DNA from: Alphaproteobacteria bacterium 65-37
GTDB taxonomy: Bacteria > Pseudomonadota > Alphaproteobacteria > Reyranellales > Reyranellaceae
NCBI GenBank assembly: GCA_001897995.1
Contig: MKRV01000283.1
Span: 31,291-89,776 of the forward strand
Direction of reading: 5' to 3'
DNA: 58,486 bases
Each line of letters begins with the position of its first letter. Position 1 is the stretch's first letter. Shown here one piece after another: positions 45,997-58,481 of this stretch. The position numbers and the translations under genes are program-made. The notes beneath the pieces are model-generated. The model was not told the DNA's origin and did no database searches. It worked only from the letters and a program-made list of their open reading frames with translations.

Positions 45997-46092
45997 ATGA
46001 ACAAATGGCACTGGTCTGATCCGCCGGTCCTGTTCCCTATCTTCCTTGTCCTGCTCATTGCCGGTTATGCGCTGCTGCGCGCGCCGCTTTGA
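45997..46092 (+). CDS. Putative 31-residue membrane microprotein
   Basis: An AAGGA sequence lies eight bases before an ATG that opens a 31-codon frame: MNKWHWSDPPVLFPIFLVLL, then IAGYALLRAPL. The middle (about 11-27) is fully hydrophobic with aromatic residues before it, the layout of a one-pass inner-membrane microprotein. It starts 91 bases after the 64-residue frame, so both may be on one transcript. It is too short for confident prediction from statistics; the ribosome-binding site and the clean segment are the evidence. Confidence 0.5.
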   Translation: MNKWHWSDPPVLFPIFLVLLIAGYALLRAPL

Positions 46093-46278
46093 AAGTATCC
46101 GACCGGCCCTTTGTCTATCGGGCTTCAGCCGATCCCCGGCACGAACGGCGGATCAGGTGCTGGGAAGCGCTCAACGTTGACATTCATACCAGCCTGATCG
46201 GCGCCACTTCGGCCTTCGCGACCGACGCGTCGCTCGTCATGAAATCTCCTGCCACGGGCATACCGGCCTGCCTGGCGT

Positions 46279-46755
46279 CTATTGGAGTGTCGACACGATC
46301 GGCTTCCAACTCTGCTCGAGGTTGTTGTCGGTCGCGAGGTTCACCGTGAAATAGACCAGGGCCACGGCAAGCATGCCCCAGGCCAGCATCATTCCGATGC
46401 TCATCGTCCTGCTCCCTTCGGTCCTCTTCGTGTCCGTCCTGACGCCGTCCATCTCCGGAATGGAAGGAACGCGCCCGTCCGGCAACCACCCCACCAGACG
46501 CGCAGCGATCGCCTCCACGTCCGTTGCGTTCCAGTTTCCTTCGGGCAGCATGGCAATCGTCACGGCAAAGGCCCGGGCCGCCGTTTCTTTCGGCAGTGCG
46601 GCCAACCGGGCCGCCTCGCCCCACGGATCGAACCCGAGGCGCGTCAAGGCGCTGAAAACCGTGAGCGGTACACCGACCTTTTCTTCGCCGACCAAAGCAA
46701 AAAGGAACGCGTTGTAGGGCGAATGACCGAGAGTGTATTCCGAACGCAAAGTCAC
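46279..46755 (-). CDS. Protein of unknown function downstream of groEL
   Basis: I use GTG 46755, preceded by GAGGAGG at ideal spacing, over the TTG at 46776 that opens the frame; this gives 158 residues, beginning MTLRSEYTLGHSPYNAFLFA. Residues 1-95 look like a small soluble helical domain (LTVFSALTRLGFDPWGEAARLAALP). Residues about 119-140 form one membrane segment. An in-frame ATG at 46404 has its own GGGAGCAGG and could also yield a separate 41-residue membrane peptide. It lies 37 bases past the groEL stop on the same strand and is probably co-transcribed. I recall similar proteins of unknown function near stress genes in alphaproteobacteria. Confidence 0.72.
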   Translation of the reverse strand: MTLRSEYTLGHSPYNAFLFALVGEEKVGVPLTVFSALTRLGFDPWGEAARLAALPKETAARAFAVTIAMLPEGNWNATDVEAIAARLVGWLPDGRVPSIPEMDGVRTDTKRTEGSRTMSIGMMLAWGMLAVALVYFTVNLATDNNLEQSWKPIVSTLQ

Positions 46756-46792
46756 GGCGACCTCCTCATGGCGCAATCCGCCCTCTAGCGGC

Positions 46793-49179
<2,387 letters not shown>

Positions 49180-52100
49180 TTGAAATCGCTTGCATCGCGT
49201 GTCTTTGGACGCGCGCGATATGCCTCCTATGGGGAGGACGAACATCCCATCCGCAGCGAGCTTTTCAGCGCCGAACGGCTGGAACAGCACGCGCGAAGCC
49301 TCGCGGCCAACCAGCCCGTTCACAAATCAACGATTGCCGGCAAGTCACTCGTCACGCGCCTTCGAGACAATGAGCGCGTTCTTCTGTACGCCTACCGGAC
49401 GATTACCAAGACCGCCGACGAAAGCCGATCCGCAACGCCCGCCGCCGAATGGCTCCTCGACAATTTTCATCTTGTCGAGCAGCAGGTGCGCGAAGTCCGT
49501 GCCGATCTGCCGCCAGGATACTATCGCGAGCTTCCCAAGCTAAGTGACGGGCCTTTGGCGGGATATCCGCGCGTGCTGGGACTGATGTGGGCGTTCGTCG
49601 CCCATACCGACAGCCTATTCGACGCGGAGACGCTCATCCGCTTCGTGCGGGCCTATCAGGAGGTGCAGCCACTGCGGATCGGCGAATTGTGGGCTGTTGC
49701 CATTACATTACGCATCGTGCTGGTCGAGAATCTTCGGCGATCCGCCGGACGAATTGTGAACCGCCGATCCGCACGTGCGCAGGCCGATCTCGTCGCCGAT
49801 CGTTTGTTGGGCGTGAAGGACCACGTCGTGGATCCAGCGGCACTGACGCCCTACGAAGAAGCGCCGTTCTCCGAAGGCTTCATCGTCCAACTCGTGCAGC
49901 GATTGCGTGACCAGGACCCCGAGGCAACGCCGGCGATTGGATGGTTGGAACGGCGATTGGCCCGCGAGGGCACGACCGCAGATGAACTCGTGCGCCTCGA
50001 GCACCAGCGTCAGGGTGCCACGAACGTCACAGTTCGGAACATTATCACCAGCATGCGCCTCGTCTCCGACATCGATTGGGCAAGGATCTTCGAGGCTACG
50101 AGCCCGGTCGACGACGTGCTGCGCAACGGCGGCACGTTCGCGGAGATGGACTTCGCGACCCGCAATCTCTATCGCACCGCCATAGAGGAAATCTCACGAC
50201 GGACCGCCCTATCCGAACCGGATATCGCCAGGCACGCTCTTGCTGCCGCAGCATGTTCCACGCCGTCCGGCGACCAGGACAGTCGCGAACGCGAGCCCGG
50301 CTACCACTTGATTGGAGGTGGTCGGCACGCCTTTGAACGATCGGTCGGCTTTCGTTCGCGTGGCCTGACATTGCGTCGCCGGTTCGTACGAGCCGGCATT
50401 CGCGGCTATGTCGCAAGCATCGCCGCGACGACCGCCGTCATTCTCCTCGCGCCCTTGCTCGGCCTGTCGCTGTTGGGCGTGCACGGTTGGCCGCTCGCTG
50501 CGATGGCTTTTGCGGGACTATTGCCCTCCCTTGACGCCGCACAGTTGCTGGTGAACCGCGTGATCACCGGCGGGTTCGGCGCGACCCTTTTGCCCGGGCT
50601 CGCCCTTCGCGACGGCGTGCCGCCTCACTTTCGGACAATGGTCGCCATCCCAACTCTGCTGTCGTCGAAGGCGGCAGTCGAGGAGCAGATCGAGCGTCTA
50701 GAGATCCACCACCTTTCAAATCCTGCAGGCGCAATACACTTCGCCCTGTTGTCCGACTGGACAGACGCAGAGTCGGAATCCGTGCCGGAAGACACGGCTC
50801 TCCTTGTCGTTGCCCGCGAGGGCATTGCCCGCCTCAACGCTCTCTACCCGACTGTCGATGGCGTCGATCGCTTCTTTGTCCTGCATCGAGGCCGCGGCTG
50901 GAATCAGGCCCAGGAACGGTGGATCGGCTGGGAGCGCAAACGCGGCAAGCTTCACGAGTTCAACCATCTGCTGCGCGGATCGACCAGGACGACGTTCTTG
51001 GACACCGGAGCCCGTCCTCTGCCGACTGACGTGCGCTACGTCATTACTCTCGACTCGGACACACGCCTGCCTCGAGACGCAATCGTGCGGCTGGTCGGCA
51101 AGATGGCACATCCGCTCAACCGGCCGCGCCTCAACGCAGCGAAAGGCAGGGTCGTCGAAGGCTACGGCGTGTTGCAGCCACGAGTTACGCCCTCGCTGCC
51201 GATCGGCATCGAAGGCTCGCTGTTTCAGCGCGTCTTTTCGAGCCGCAGCGGGATCGACCCCTACGCGTCGGCGGTGTCGGACGTTTACCAGGACTTGTTT
51301 GGCGAAGGTTCCTATTCGGGCAAGGGGATCTACGATATCGACGCCTTCGAAGCGGCGCTGCAGGGTCGCGTTCCCGACAGCACGATGCTCAGCCACGACC
51401 TCTTCGAGGGGATCTTTGCCCGTTCTGGCCTAGTGTCCGACATCGAGGTCGTAGACGAATTTCCGGCACGCTATGACGTGGCGGCAGCACGCCAGCATCG
51501 TTGGGCGAGAGGCGACTGGCAGCTTCTGCCCTGGATGATGGGCCTCGTGAAGGGGACAGTGACCCATGGCCGCGCGAGCTATCTTACGGCGATCGGCTTC
51601 TGGAAGATGTTCGACAACCTGCGTCGCACGCTTTCCGCTCCAGCCGCCCTGCTGGCCCTGCTCGTAGGGTGGACTCTGCCACTGCCGGCGGCCGCCATTT
51701 GGACGGCGTTCGTGCTTCTGACTATCGCCATGCCCACGCTCTTGCCGGTAGTAGCCGCGCTGCTTCCACGGCATGCGGCAACCACGCCCCGCAGTCATCT
51801 GGGGGCACTCTGGGCGGATATTCTCACGGCTCTCTCTCAAACTGCGCTTCTGGTCACGTTCCTCGCTCACCATGCCTGGCTGATGATCGATGCGATCGGG
51901 CGAACACTCTTCCGCATCTCCATCAGCCATCGCCGCCTTCTCGAATGGATAACGGCTGCCCAGTCCAAGCAGAGCCGACGCAGTGGCTGGCTGGGCCTCT
52001 ACGGCAAGATGGCTGGAAGCGTAGTGGTCGCGATCCTGGCGGCCCTCACCGTCGAGTATGCTGGTCGGGCGGCGCTGCCTGTTGCCGCTCCGTTCGTGTT

Positions 52101-55100
52101 GGCATGGTTCCTCGCGCCGGCAATCGCTCACTGGGTAAGCCGTCCGTCACGCGACGCCGCCAGCCTACGGGTCACTGCGGAAGATGGCATCGCACTTCGC
52201 CTGATCGCGCGCCGTACATGGCGTTTCTTCGAGACGTTCGTCACGACGGCAGACAACATGTTGCCGCCGGATAATTTCCAGGAAACTCCGACGCCAGTCC
52301 TGGCCCGGCGAACGTCGCCGACCAACCTGGGGCTCCTGCTCCTGTCGACCGCGGCCGCCCGCGAATTCGGTTGGATCGGCACACTCGAGGCCGTTGAGCG
52401 TATCGAAGCCACCTTGGCAACCATGGCGAAGCTGAAGCGCTATCGGGGCCACTTCTTCAATTGGTACGATACATCCGATCTTCGGCCATTGGATCCGCCC
52501 TACATCTCGACGGTCGACAGCGGCAACCTGGCCGGGCATCTGGTCGCGCTCGCCAACGCCTGCGCCGCTTGGCGTGGTGATTCGGCAATCGCATCCAACC
52601 CTTACCGCGGCGCGGCCGACGCCCTGGACCTTGCCCGCGAGGCCCTGCTTGCATTGCCCGACGACAGACGCACGCAATTGGTCACATCGGGTGAACTCGC
52701 CGGCGCACTGGAAAGCCTGGCAACGGCGTTACTGCGCCGATCGTCTCCGCCGAGCGTGCTGCTGGGCAAAGCTACCACGGCCGTCGACCTGGCCCGCACG
52801 CTTGCCGACGAGCGCGGCGACGATGCAAGCACCGACATGCTCTATTGGGTCGAAGCGGCGCACCGGTCGATTATGAGCCATCAGCGTCTCGATGCGCATA
52901 CCGACATCATGGGTGATCTGCAACGCCGGCTTATGGCGATCGAGACATCTGCGCGCGCCATGGCGACGGCCATGAAGTTCGACTTCCTGTTCGATCGCCG
53001 CCGTCGGCTGCTGTCGATCGGCTACCTCGTCGTCGAAGATCGGCTCGACACCAACTGCTACGATCTCCTTGCCTCGGAGGCCAGGCTGGCGAGTTTCATG
53101 GCGATCTCTGCAGGCGAAATCCCCTCCCGGCACTGGTTCCGGCTGGGGCGAGAGGTGACGTCGGTCGGTCGTGGTGCGGCGCTGGTCTCGTGGTCGGGCT
53201 CGATGTTCGAGTACCTGATGCCGTCACTGATCATGCGTGCGCCGTTCGGCAGCCTGCTCGAGAGAACCAACCAACTCATCGTTCGACGGCAGATACAGTA
53301 TGCGACCCTCCTTGGTCTCCCTTGGGGGATCTCCGAATCGGCCTACAACGCGCGCGACAAGGAATTCACCTATCAATATTCCAACTTCGGCGTGCCGGGG
53401 CTCGGCTTCAAGCGCGGCCTGAGCGAGAATATCGTGATCGCCCCCTATGCGACGGCGCTCGCGGCAATGGTCGATCCAAGAGCCGCGACTGCCAATTTTG
53501 CGCTACTGACGGCCCGCGGAGCACGCGCTCGCTACGGCTTCTACGAGGCACTGGACTTTACGCCGTCGCGTTTGCCGGACGGACAGTCGCAGGCGATCGT
53601 GCAGGCCTACATGGCCCATCACCAGGGCATGATCGTAGTCGCCATCGCCAACGCCCTGCTGGGCGGCGTGATGCGTTCTCGCTTCCATGCCGAACCAAAG
53701 GTCCAGGCGGCCGAACTTCTGCTCCAGGAGCGGTCGCCTCTTGATGTTGTGGTAACCCATCCGCGCGCCGAAGAAGTCGGCCTCGGCACGCCGATGGGAG
53801 ACCTCGAGCCGACGGTCGTGCGCCGTCTTCACAACGCGCACGCTGCAAGCCCCTCCGTTCACCTCCTATCGAACGGGCGTTACTCGGTGATGCTGACGGC
53901 CGCCGGTTCCGGCTATAGCAAATGGAGAAGTCATGCCGTGACGCGATGGCGCGAGGACGCGACGCGAGACGACTCCGGCAGCTACATCTTCCTGCGCGAC
54001 GTCGACAGCGGTGCAGTATGGTCTGCCGCCCATCAACCGACCGGCGTGCGGCCCGATCGTTACGACGTAATGTTTGCCGAAGATCGCGCGGAGTTTGTGC
54101 GGCACGACGGCACGCTCGTCACAACCCTCGACGTTCTCGTATCGCCGGAAGACGATGCGGAGGTGCGACGTGTCTCTCTGGCAAATACCGGCACCGGACC
54201 TCGCACTGTCGAGGTCACATCCTATGCTGAAGTCGTTCTGGCACCGCCGGCGGCCGATGCAGCCCATCAAGCCTTTTCCAAGCTCTTCGTGCACACCGAG
54301 TATCTGCCCGCTGTCGGCGCCATCCTGGCGACGCGGCGACGCCGCAACCCCGACGAGCCCGAACTTTGGGCTGCCCATCTGGCTGCGATCGAAGGCGAGA
54401 CCGTCGGCGAAATCGAGGTCGAGACTGACCGTGCCCGCTTTCTCGGCCGCGGCAACGAAGTCCGCAATGCCGTGGCCGCAACTGACGGCCGGCCCCTGTC
54501 CGGCACGGTGGGCGCGGTCCTCGATCCGGTGTTTGCACTGCGTGTACGCCTGCGGATACTTCCAGGCTGTACCGCCCGAATCGCCTTCTGGACGGTTGCG
54601 GCATCGTCGCGCGCGGCGCTGCTCGACGTCGTTGACAAACACCAGGATGCCAATGCCTTCACGCGCGCGGCCACTCTCGCGTGGACTCAGGCGCAAGTAC
54701 AGCTTCGCCATCTCGACATAACCTCTGCCGAGGCGGCCCAGTACCAGCGCCTGGCGGGTCATGTGCTGTACGCCAATCCGGCCTTGCGCTCGTCTCCGGA
54801 AGCGATTCGGCGCGGCCTGGCCGGCCCTCCGACATTGTGGGCACAGGGTATTTCGGGCGATTTACCCATCGTGCTGGTACGGATTGACGAGGTCGAGGAC
54901 GTCAGCATCGTCCGTGAACTGCTTCGTGTCTGGGAATACTGGCAACTGAAGCGGCTGTCGGTCGATCTCGTGGTGTTGAACGAACGAAGTGCCTCTTATG
55001 TCCAGGATCTTCAAGTAGCGCTGGAAACGCTGGTTCGTGCCAGTCGGTCCAGAGCTCCCATCGGCACGGGCACCGAAGGGAGCCGTATCGTCGTCCTGCG

Positions 55101-57717
55101 CTCCGACCTGATCTCCAGCGGAACCCGCGCCCTCCTTCTAGCGCTGTCGCGGGTGGTCATACGCGGTGGGCGCGGCAATCTGGCCGATCAAATCGATCGC
55201 TTGCCAGTGCCACGGGGCCGTCCTCCGCCTCAGCGCAAATCGACATCACAGGCAGCGGCGAAGGTTCCATCCGCACCGTCCGTCGCTCCCGATAGCCTTC
55301 AGTTCTTCAACGGCCTCGGCGGCTTCTCTTCCGACGGCCGAGAATATGTCGTCGTCCTCGGTCCCGGCCAGTCGACGCCCGCACCCTGGATTAACGTTGT
55401 GTCCAATCCCTCGTTCGGTTTCCAGGCAGCAGCTGACGGCGGTGGCTACACTTGGTCACAGAACAGCCGAGACAATCAGTTGACCCCTTGGTCGAACGAT
55501 CCGGTGGTCGACCGCCCTGGCGAGACGCTTTATGTACGCGATCTGGAGAGCGGCGCCCTGTGGAGCCCGACTGCGCAGCCTATTCGCCATGACCAAGCGA
55601 CCTATGTCGCTCGTCATGGCCGGGGCTACAGCCGGTTCGAGGTCACCGTCAACGAGATCGCCCTTGATCTGCTGCAATACGTGCCGCTCGGCGACTCGAT
55701 CAAGATATCGAGGCTTACACTTCGCAATACCTCCGACCACCCTCGCCGCCTATCGGTGACATCTTACATCGAATGGGTGCTCGGCCTGTCGCGAGGCGCC
55801 TCCGCGCCGACGATCGTTACCGAACTCGACAGCGAAACCGGTGCGATCTTCGCCTCCAATAAGTGGAACATGCACCATGGGTCGCGCGTGGCGTTCGCCG
55901 ATCTCGCCGGTCGACAGACGACATGGACCGGCGATCGCAGTGAATTCATCGGCCGTAACGGCACAGCCGACAATCCTGCCACGCTTGCCGTGGCCGCCCC
56001 GCTGTCGCAACGGCTCGGCGCGGGCCTCGATCCCTGCGCCGCACTGCAGACGACAATCGAACTTGCCGGCGGAAGTTCACAGGAGATCGTCTTTTTCCTG
56101 GGGCAAGCGGCCAGTGCCGCCGAAGCGCGTGAATTGATCAAGCGCTATCGCGCAGCCGATCTCGCGTCGGTTCACCGCGACGTGGTTGCTTTCTGGCAGG
56201 ACATGCTCGGCGCTGTGCAGGTCAGGACGCCGGACCGCGCGATGGACATCCTTCTCAACGGCTGGCTTCTCTATCAATCTCTTGCTTGCCGCTATTGGGG
56301 GCGATCGGGTTTCTATCAAGCGAGCGGTGCCTATGGCTTCCGCGATCAGCTCCAGGACACCATGTCGTTCACCGTTGCGAGGCCAGAGCTGACGCGCGAC
56401 CACATCCTGCGAGCCGCGGCGCAGCAGTTCGTCGAGGGCGACGTTCAGCATTGGTGGTTTCCGATCGGCGGCCAGGGCGTTCGTACGCACATCTCTGACG
56501 ACAAGGCCTGGCTCGCCACGGCCGTCGCCCACTACATCAGGACAACAGGCGATGCGGCGGTTCTCGACGTGTCCGTGCCGTTCGTCGACGGCCCGACGCT
56601 GCGCTCGAGCGAACGCGATCTCTACTTTCAACCCACACGTACTGAGGAGACCGCCTCACTGTTCGAGCATTGCGCCCGCGCCCTCGATTGCAGCCTCCAG
56701 ACCGGTACGCATGGCTTGCCGTTGATCGGTGCGGGCGACTGGAACGATGGCATGAATCGGGTCGGTGAGGCAGGGCGTGGTGAAAGCGTCTGGCTCGGTT
56801 GGTTCCTTTATGCCGCCCTGACGGCCTTCGTGCCGTTTGCCCAGTCCCGTGGCGAGAACCAACGCGCCGAAAACTGGAGCACACACGCCACGGCACTGCG
56901 CAGCGCACAAGAGCGTGAATCCTGGGATGGAGGCTGGTATCGCCGCGGTTACTACGATGACGGAACCCCGCTCGGCTCTGCCGCCAGCGAGGAATGCCGC
57001 ATCGACGCGATCGCACAGTCATGGGCGGTTCTCTCCGGTGCCGCCGATCCGGCGCGGGCCGCAGCGGCGATGGAGGCGCTGGATCACTTCCTCATCCATC
57101 GCGGGGACCGTCTGGCATTGCTGTTTACGCCGCCGTTCGATCGGACACACCTCGATCCCGGCTACATCAAAGGGTATCCTCCCGGCATTCGCGAGAATGG
57201 TGGCCAATATACGCATGCCGCGGCCTGGTCGGTGATGGCCTTCGCTGCGCTCGGTGCAGGCGACAAGGCAAACGAGCTGTTCTCTCTGGTCAATCCGATC
57301 AATCACACATCAAGCCGTGCCGGCGTACTCCGCTACAAGGTCGAACCTTACGTCGTGGCCGCCGATGTCTATTCGACGACGCCTCATGTGGGGCGCGGCG
57401 GCTGGACCTGGTACACGGGGTCGGCAGGATGGCTCTACCGTGCCGGCATTGAATCCATCCTTGGCCTGCGGCTGGAAGCTGGCTGGCTTTCGATCGACCC
57501 CTGCGTGGCAACGTCGTGGCCGGGCTTTGAAATGACGCTGCGCCATCGCGGAGTGGTTTATGAGATCGCCGTCCACAATCCGCGGCGTGTCAGCCGCGGT
57601 GTCGTCCATGTCGCTCTCGATGGCGTTGCCCAGGCACCGGCGAATGGTCGGGCATTCGTTCGGCTGTGCGAGGACCGCGCTACGCACACGATCGTCGTCA
57701 CACTGGGGCCGGTGTAA
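49180..57717 (+). CDS. ndvB: Cyclic beta-1,2-glucan synthase (NdvB/Cgs)
   Basis: The 2845-residue product matches NdvB/Cgs in size and plan. A soluble start (1-400) is followed by membrane segments near 408-460. A GT84 glucosyltransferase follows (about 480-800; MVAIPTLLSS, DSDTRLPRDAIV, QHRWARGDWQLL). More membrane segments lie near 820-905 and 946-983. A glycoamylase-like domain (about 1390-1500; YQYSNFGVPGLGFKRGLSEN) and two carbohydrate-binding repeats come next. The GH94 phosphorylase module is at about 2040-2840, with GDWNDGMN near 2518. The enzyme starts on itself, elongates, trims and cyclises beta-1,2-glucan, which is used in the periplasm for osmotic balance and host contact. The frame opens with TTG after AAAGG; no ATG near it fits better. 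Confidence 0.95.
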   Translation: MKSLASRVFGRARYASYGEDEHPIRSELFSAERLEQHARSLAANQPVHKSTIAGKSLVTRLRDNERVLLYAYRTITKTADESRSATPAAEWLLDNFHLVEQQVREVRADLPPGYYRELPKLSDGPLAGYPRVLGLMWAFVAHTDSLFDAETLIRFVRAYQEVQPLRIGELWAVAITLRIVLVENLRRSAGRIVNRRSARAQADLVADRLLGVKDHVVDPAALTPYEEAPFSEGFIVQLVQRLRDQDPEATPAIGWLERRLAREGTTADELVRLEHQRQGATNVTVRNIITSMRLVSDIDWARIFEATSPVDDVLRNGGTFAEMDFATRNLYRTAIEEISRRTALSEPDIARHALAAAACSTPSGDQDSREREPGYHLIGGGRHAFERSVGFRSRGLTLRRRFVRAGIRGYVASIAATTAVILLAPLLGLSLLGVHGWPLAAMAFAGLLPSLDAAQLLVNRVITGGFGATLLPGLALRDGVPPHFRTMVAIPTLLSSKAAVEEQIERLEIHHLSNPAGAIHFALLSDWTDAESESVPEDTALLVVAREGIARLNALYPTVDGVDRFFVLHRGRGWNQAQERWIGWERKRGKLHEFNHLLRGSTRTTFLDTGARPLPTDVRYVITLDSDTRLPRDAIVRLVGKMAHPLNRPRLNAAKGRVVEGYGVLQPRVTPSLPIGIEGSLFQRVFSSRSGIDPYASAVSDVYQDLFGEGSYSGKGIYDIDAFEAALQGRVPDSTMLSHDLFEGIFARSGLVSDIEVVDEFPARYDVAAARQHRWARGDWQLLPWMMGLVKGTVTHGRASYLTAIGFWKMFDNLRRTLSAPAALLALLVGWTLPLPAAAIWTAFVLLTIAMPTLLPVVAALLPRHAATTPRSHLGALWADILTALSQTALLVTFLAHHAWLMIDAIGRTLFRISISHRRLLEWITAAQSKQSRRSGWLGLYGKMAGSVVVAILAALTVEYAGRAALPVAAPFVLAWFLAPAIAHWVSRPSRDAASLRVTAEDGIALRLIARRTWRFFETFVTTADNMLPPDNFQETPTPVLARRTSPTNLGLLLLSTAAAREFGWIGTLEAVERIEATLATMAKLKRYRGHFFNWYDTSDLRPLDPPYISTVDSGNLAGHLVALANACAAWRGDSAIASNPYRGAADALDLAREALLALPDDRRTQLVTSGELAGALESLATALLRRSSPPSVLLGKATTAVDLARTLADERGDDASTDMLYWVEAAHRSIMSHQRLDAHTDIMGDLQRRLMAIETSARAMATAMKFDFLFDRRRRLLSIGYLVVEDRLDTNCYDLLASEARLASFMAISAGEIPSRHWFRLGREVTSVGRGAALVSWSGSMFEYLMPSLIMRAPFGSLLERTNQLIVRRQIQYATLLGLPWGISESAYNARDKEFTYQYSNFGVPGLGFKRGLSENIVIAPYATALAAMVDPRAATANFALLTARGARARYGFYEALDFTPSRLPDGQSQAIVQAYMAHHQGMIVVAIANALLGGVMRSRFHAEPKVQAAELLLQERSPLDVVVTHPRAEEVGLGTPMGDLEPTVVRRLHNAHAASPSVHLLSNGRYSVMLTAAGSGYSKWRSHAVTRWREDATRDDSGSYIFLRDVDSGAVWSAAHQPTGVRPDRYDVMFAEDRAEFVRHDGTLVTTLDVLVSPEDDAEVRRVSLANTGTGPRTVEVTSYAEVVLAPPAADAAHQAFSKLFVHTEYLPAVGAILATRRRRNPDEPELWAAHLAAIEGETVGEIEVETDRARFLGRGNEVRNAVAATDGRPLSGTVGAVLDPVFALRVRLRILPGCTARIAFWTVAASSRAALLDVVDKHQDANAFTRAATLAWTQAQVQLRHLDITSAEAAQYQRLAGHVLYANPALRSSPEAIRRGLAGPPTLWAQGISGDLPIVLVRIDEVEDVSIVRELLRVWEYWQLKRLSVDLVVLNERSASYVQDLQVALETLVRASRSRAPIGTGTEGSRIVVLRSDLISSGTRALLLALSRVVIRGGRGNLADQIDRLPVPRGRPPPQRKSTSQAAAKVPSAPSVAPDSLQFFNGLGGFSSDGREYVVVLGPGQSTPAPWINVVSNPSFGFQAAADGGGYTWSQNSRDNQLTPWSNDPVVDRPGETLYVRDLESGALWSPTAQPIRHDQATYVARHGRGYSRFEVTVNEIALDLLQYVPLGDSIKISRLTLRNTSDHPRRLSVTSYIEWVLGLSRGASAPTIVTELDSETGAIFASNKWNMHHGSRVAFADLAGRQTTWTGDRSEFIGRNGTADNPATLAVAAPLSQRLGAGLDPCAALQTTIELAGGSSQEIVFFLGQAASAAEARELIKRYRAADLASVHRDVVAFWQDMLGAVQVRTPDRAMDILLNGWLLYQSLACRYWGRSGFYQASGAYGFRDQLQDTMSFTVARPELTRDHILRAAAQQFVEGDVQHWWFPIGGQGVRTHISDDKAWLATAVAHYIRTTGDAAVLDVSVPFVDGPTLRSSERDLYFQPTRTEETASLFEHCARALDCSLQTGTHGLPLIGAGDWNDGMNRVGEAGRGESVWLGWFLYAALTAFVPFAQSRGENQRAENWSTHATALRSAQERESWDGGWYRRGYYDDGTPLGSAASEECRIDAIAQSWAVLSGAADPARAAAAMEALDHFLIHRGDRLALLFTPPFDRTHLDPGYIKGYPPGIRENGGQYTHAAAWSVMAFAALGAGDKANELFSLVNPINHTSSRAGVLRYKVEPYVVAADVYSTTPHVGRGGWTWYTGSAGWLYRAGIESILGLRLEAGWLSIDPCVATSWPGFEMTLRHRGVVYEIAVHNPRRVSRGVVHVALDGVAQAPANGRAFVRLCEDRATHTIVVTLGPV

Positions 57718-57737
57718 GGCCGCCCCCGGTGGCGGCC
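57718..57737 (+). terminator. Hairpin directly after the glucan synthase gene
   Basis: GGCCGCC (57718-57724) and GGCGGCC (57731-57737) form a perfect seven-base GC stem with a six-base loop directly after the TAA stop. No T-tract follows, so it is at best a weak or factor-assisted terminator. The rest of the gap to 57913 shows no gene. Confidence 0.45.
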
Positions 57738-57913
57738 ACGTCACCGGCTATCAGACCGACCAGGGTTTCGTGACGCGACCGATGAATTCAATCGTCCGGC
57801 GCCAGGCTGTGACGCCCAACGTTCATCTTCCGGTCAACGATCCTCAAAGCTCGGGCTGCTAGGACTCCGCAGGGTGGCCGACAGGCGCGCCGCCCGAGCG
57901 AGGGGATTGCAGC

Positions 57914-58375
57914 ATGGAAAACAGGGCTCATTCGGACACAGCCAGCGGCATCTTCCGGATGCGGAAGGACGACCCACTCACCACCGATGGCATCATCGTC
58001 GACATGCACGACGAGACCTATACCACCCTCACCACGGTCGAGGTGCGTAACGGCGCCGTCATGCTGCACTGCCTCGCTTCGTGGGAAGACGTCGAGGCGA
58101 GCGAGGAAGTCGAGGAAGAGGAAGAAGCTTCGGACGAGTCCGACGACGAAGAGGACGAAGACGAGGCAGATGAGGACGAAGACGAGGAAGACGAAGAGGA
58201 CGAAGAAGAAGCCGAGGAGAGCGACGACGGCGATGGCCGCAAGGCCAAGACCTACACCGTCGCCAGCGGCAACAGCCTGACCGTCCGGGCAACCGCCGTG
58301 CGCCTGGAGCCTGTGGGTCCGGAAACGGCCGAGGGCACCTATCGCGTGCAGATGATCCGCTCGACCGACTATTAG
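57914..58375 (+). CDS. Acidic-block protein of unknown function
   Basis: The 153-residue product is split by an acid block. Residues 20-58 (GIIVDMHDETYTTLTTVEVRNG) and 111-153 (TYTVASGNSLTVRATAVRLEP) are beta-strand-like and lack notable motifs. Residues 59-106 are almost entirely Glu, Asp, Ser and Ala, in DNA built from repeated GAGGACGAAGAC-like units. GAGGGGATTG precedes the ATG. Such blocks occur in histone-like-protein partners, DNA mimics and calcium binders. The coding strand bias of the repeat argues for real translation rather than noise, but no function can be named. It is orphan, downstream of the glucan synthase. Confidence 0.68.
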   Translation: MENRAHSDTASGIFRMRKDDPLTTDGIIVDMHDETYTTLTTVEVRNGAVMLHCLASWEDVEASEEVEEEEEASDESDDEEDEDEADEDEDEEDEEDEEEAEESDDGDGRKAKTYTVASGNSLTVRATAVRLEPVGPETAEGTYRVQMIRSTDY

Positions 58376-58441
58376 TAGCCAACGATCATTGAGGCGAAAC
58401 CGCCCCATTTCGGCCCGGATTCACCTCCGTTCACACAGAAA

Positions 58442-58481
58442 CCTTTCCTGTGCCGCCAGCGTTATCGAGGTACAGGAAAGG
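58442..58481 (+). promoter_or_regulatory. Stem-loop covering a ribosome-binding site at the right edge
   Basis: CCTTTCCTGT (58442-58451) pairs perfectly with ACAGGAAAGG (58472-58481) around a 20-base loop. The right arm runs into AAGGAGATC at the end of the window, which looks like the ribosome-binding site of a gene that starts just outside. If so, the stem would mask that site in the mRNA. Confidence 0.55.

Noticed and set aside
57718..57737. Strong intrinsic terminator after the glucan synthase gene
   Set aside because: The stem is good but no T-tract follows, so only a weak terminator is listed.
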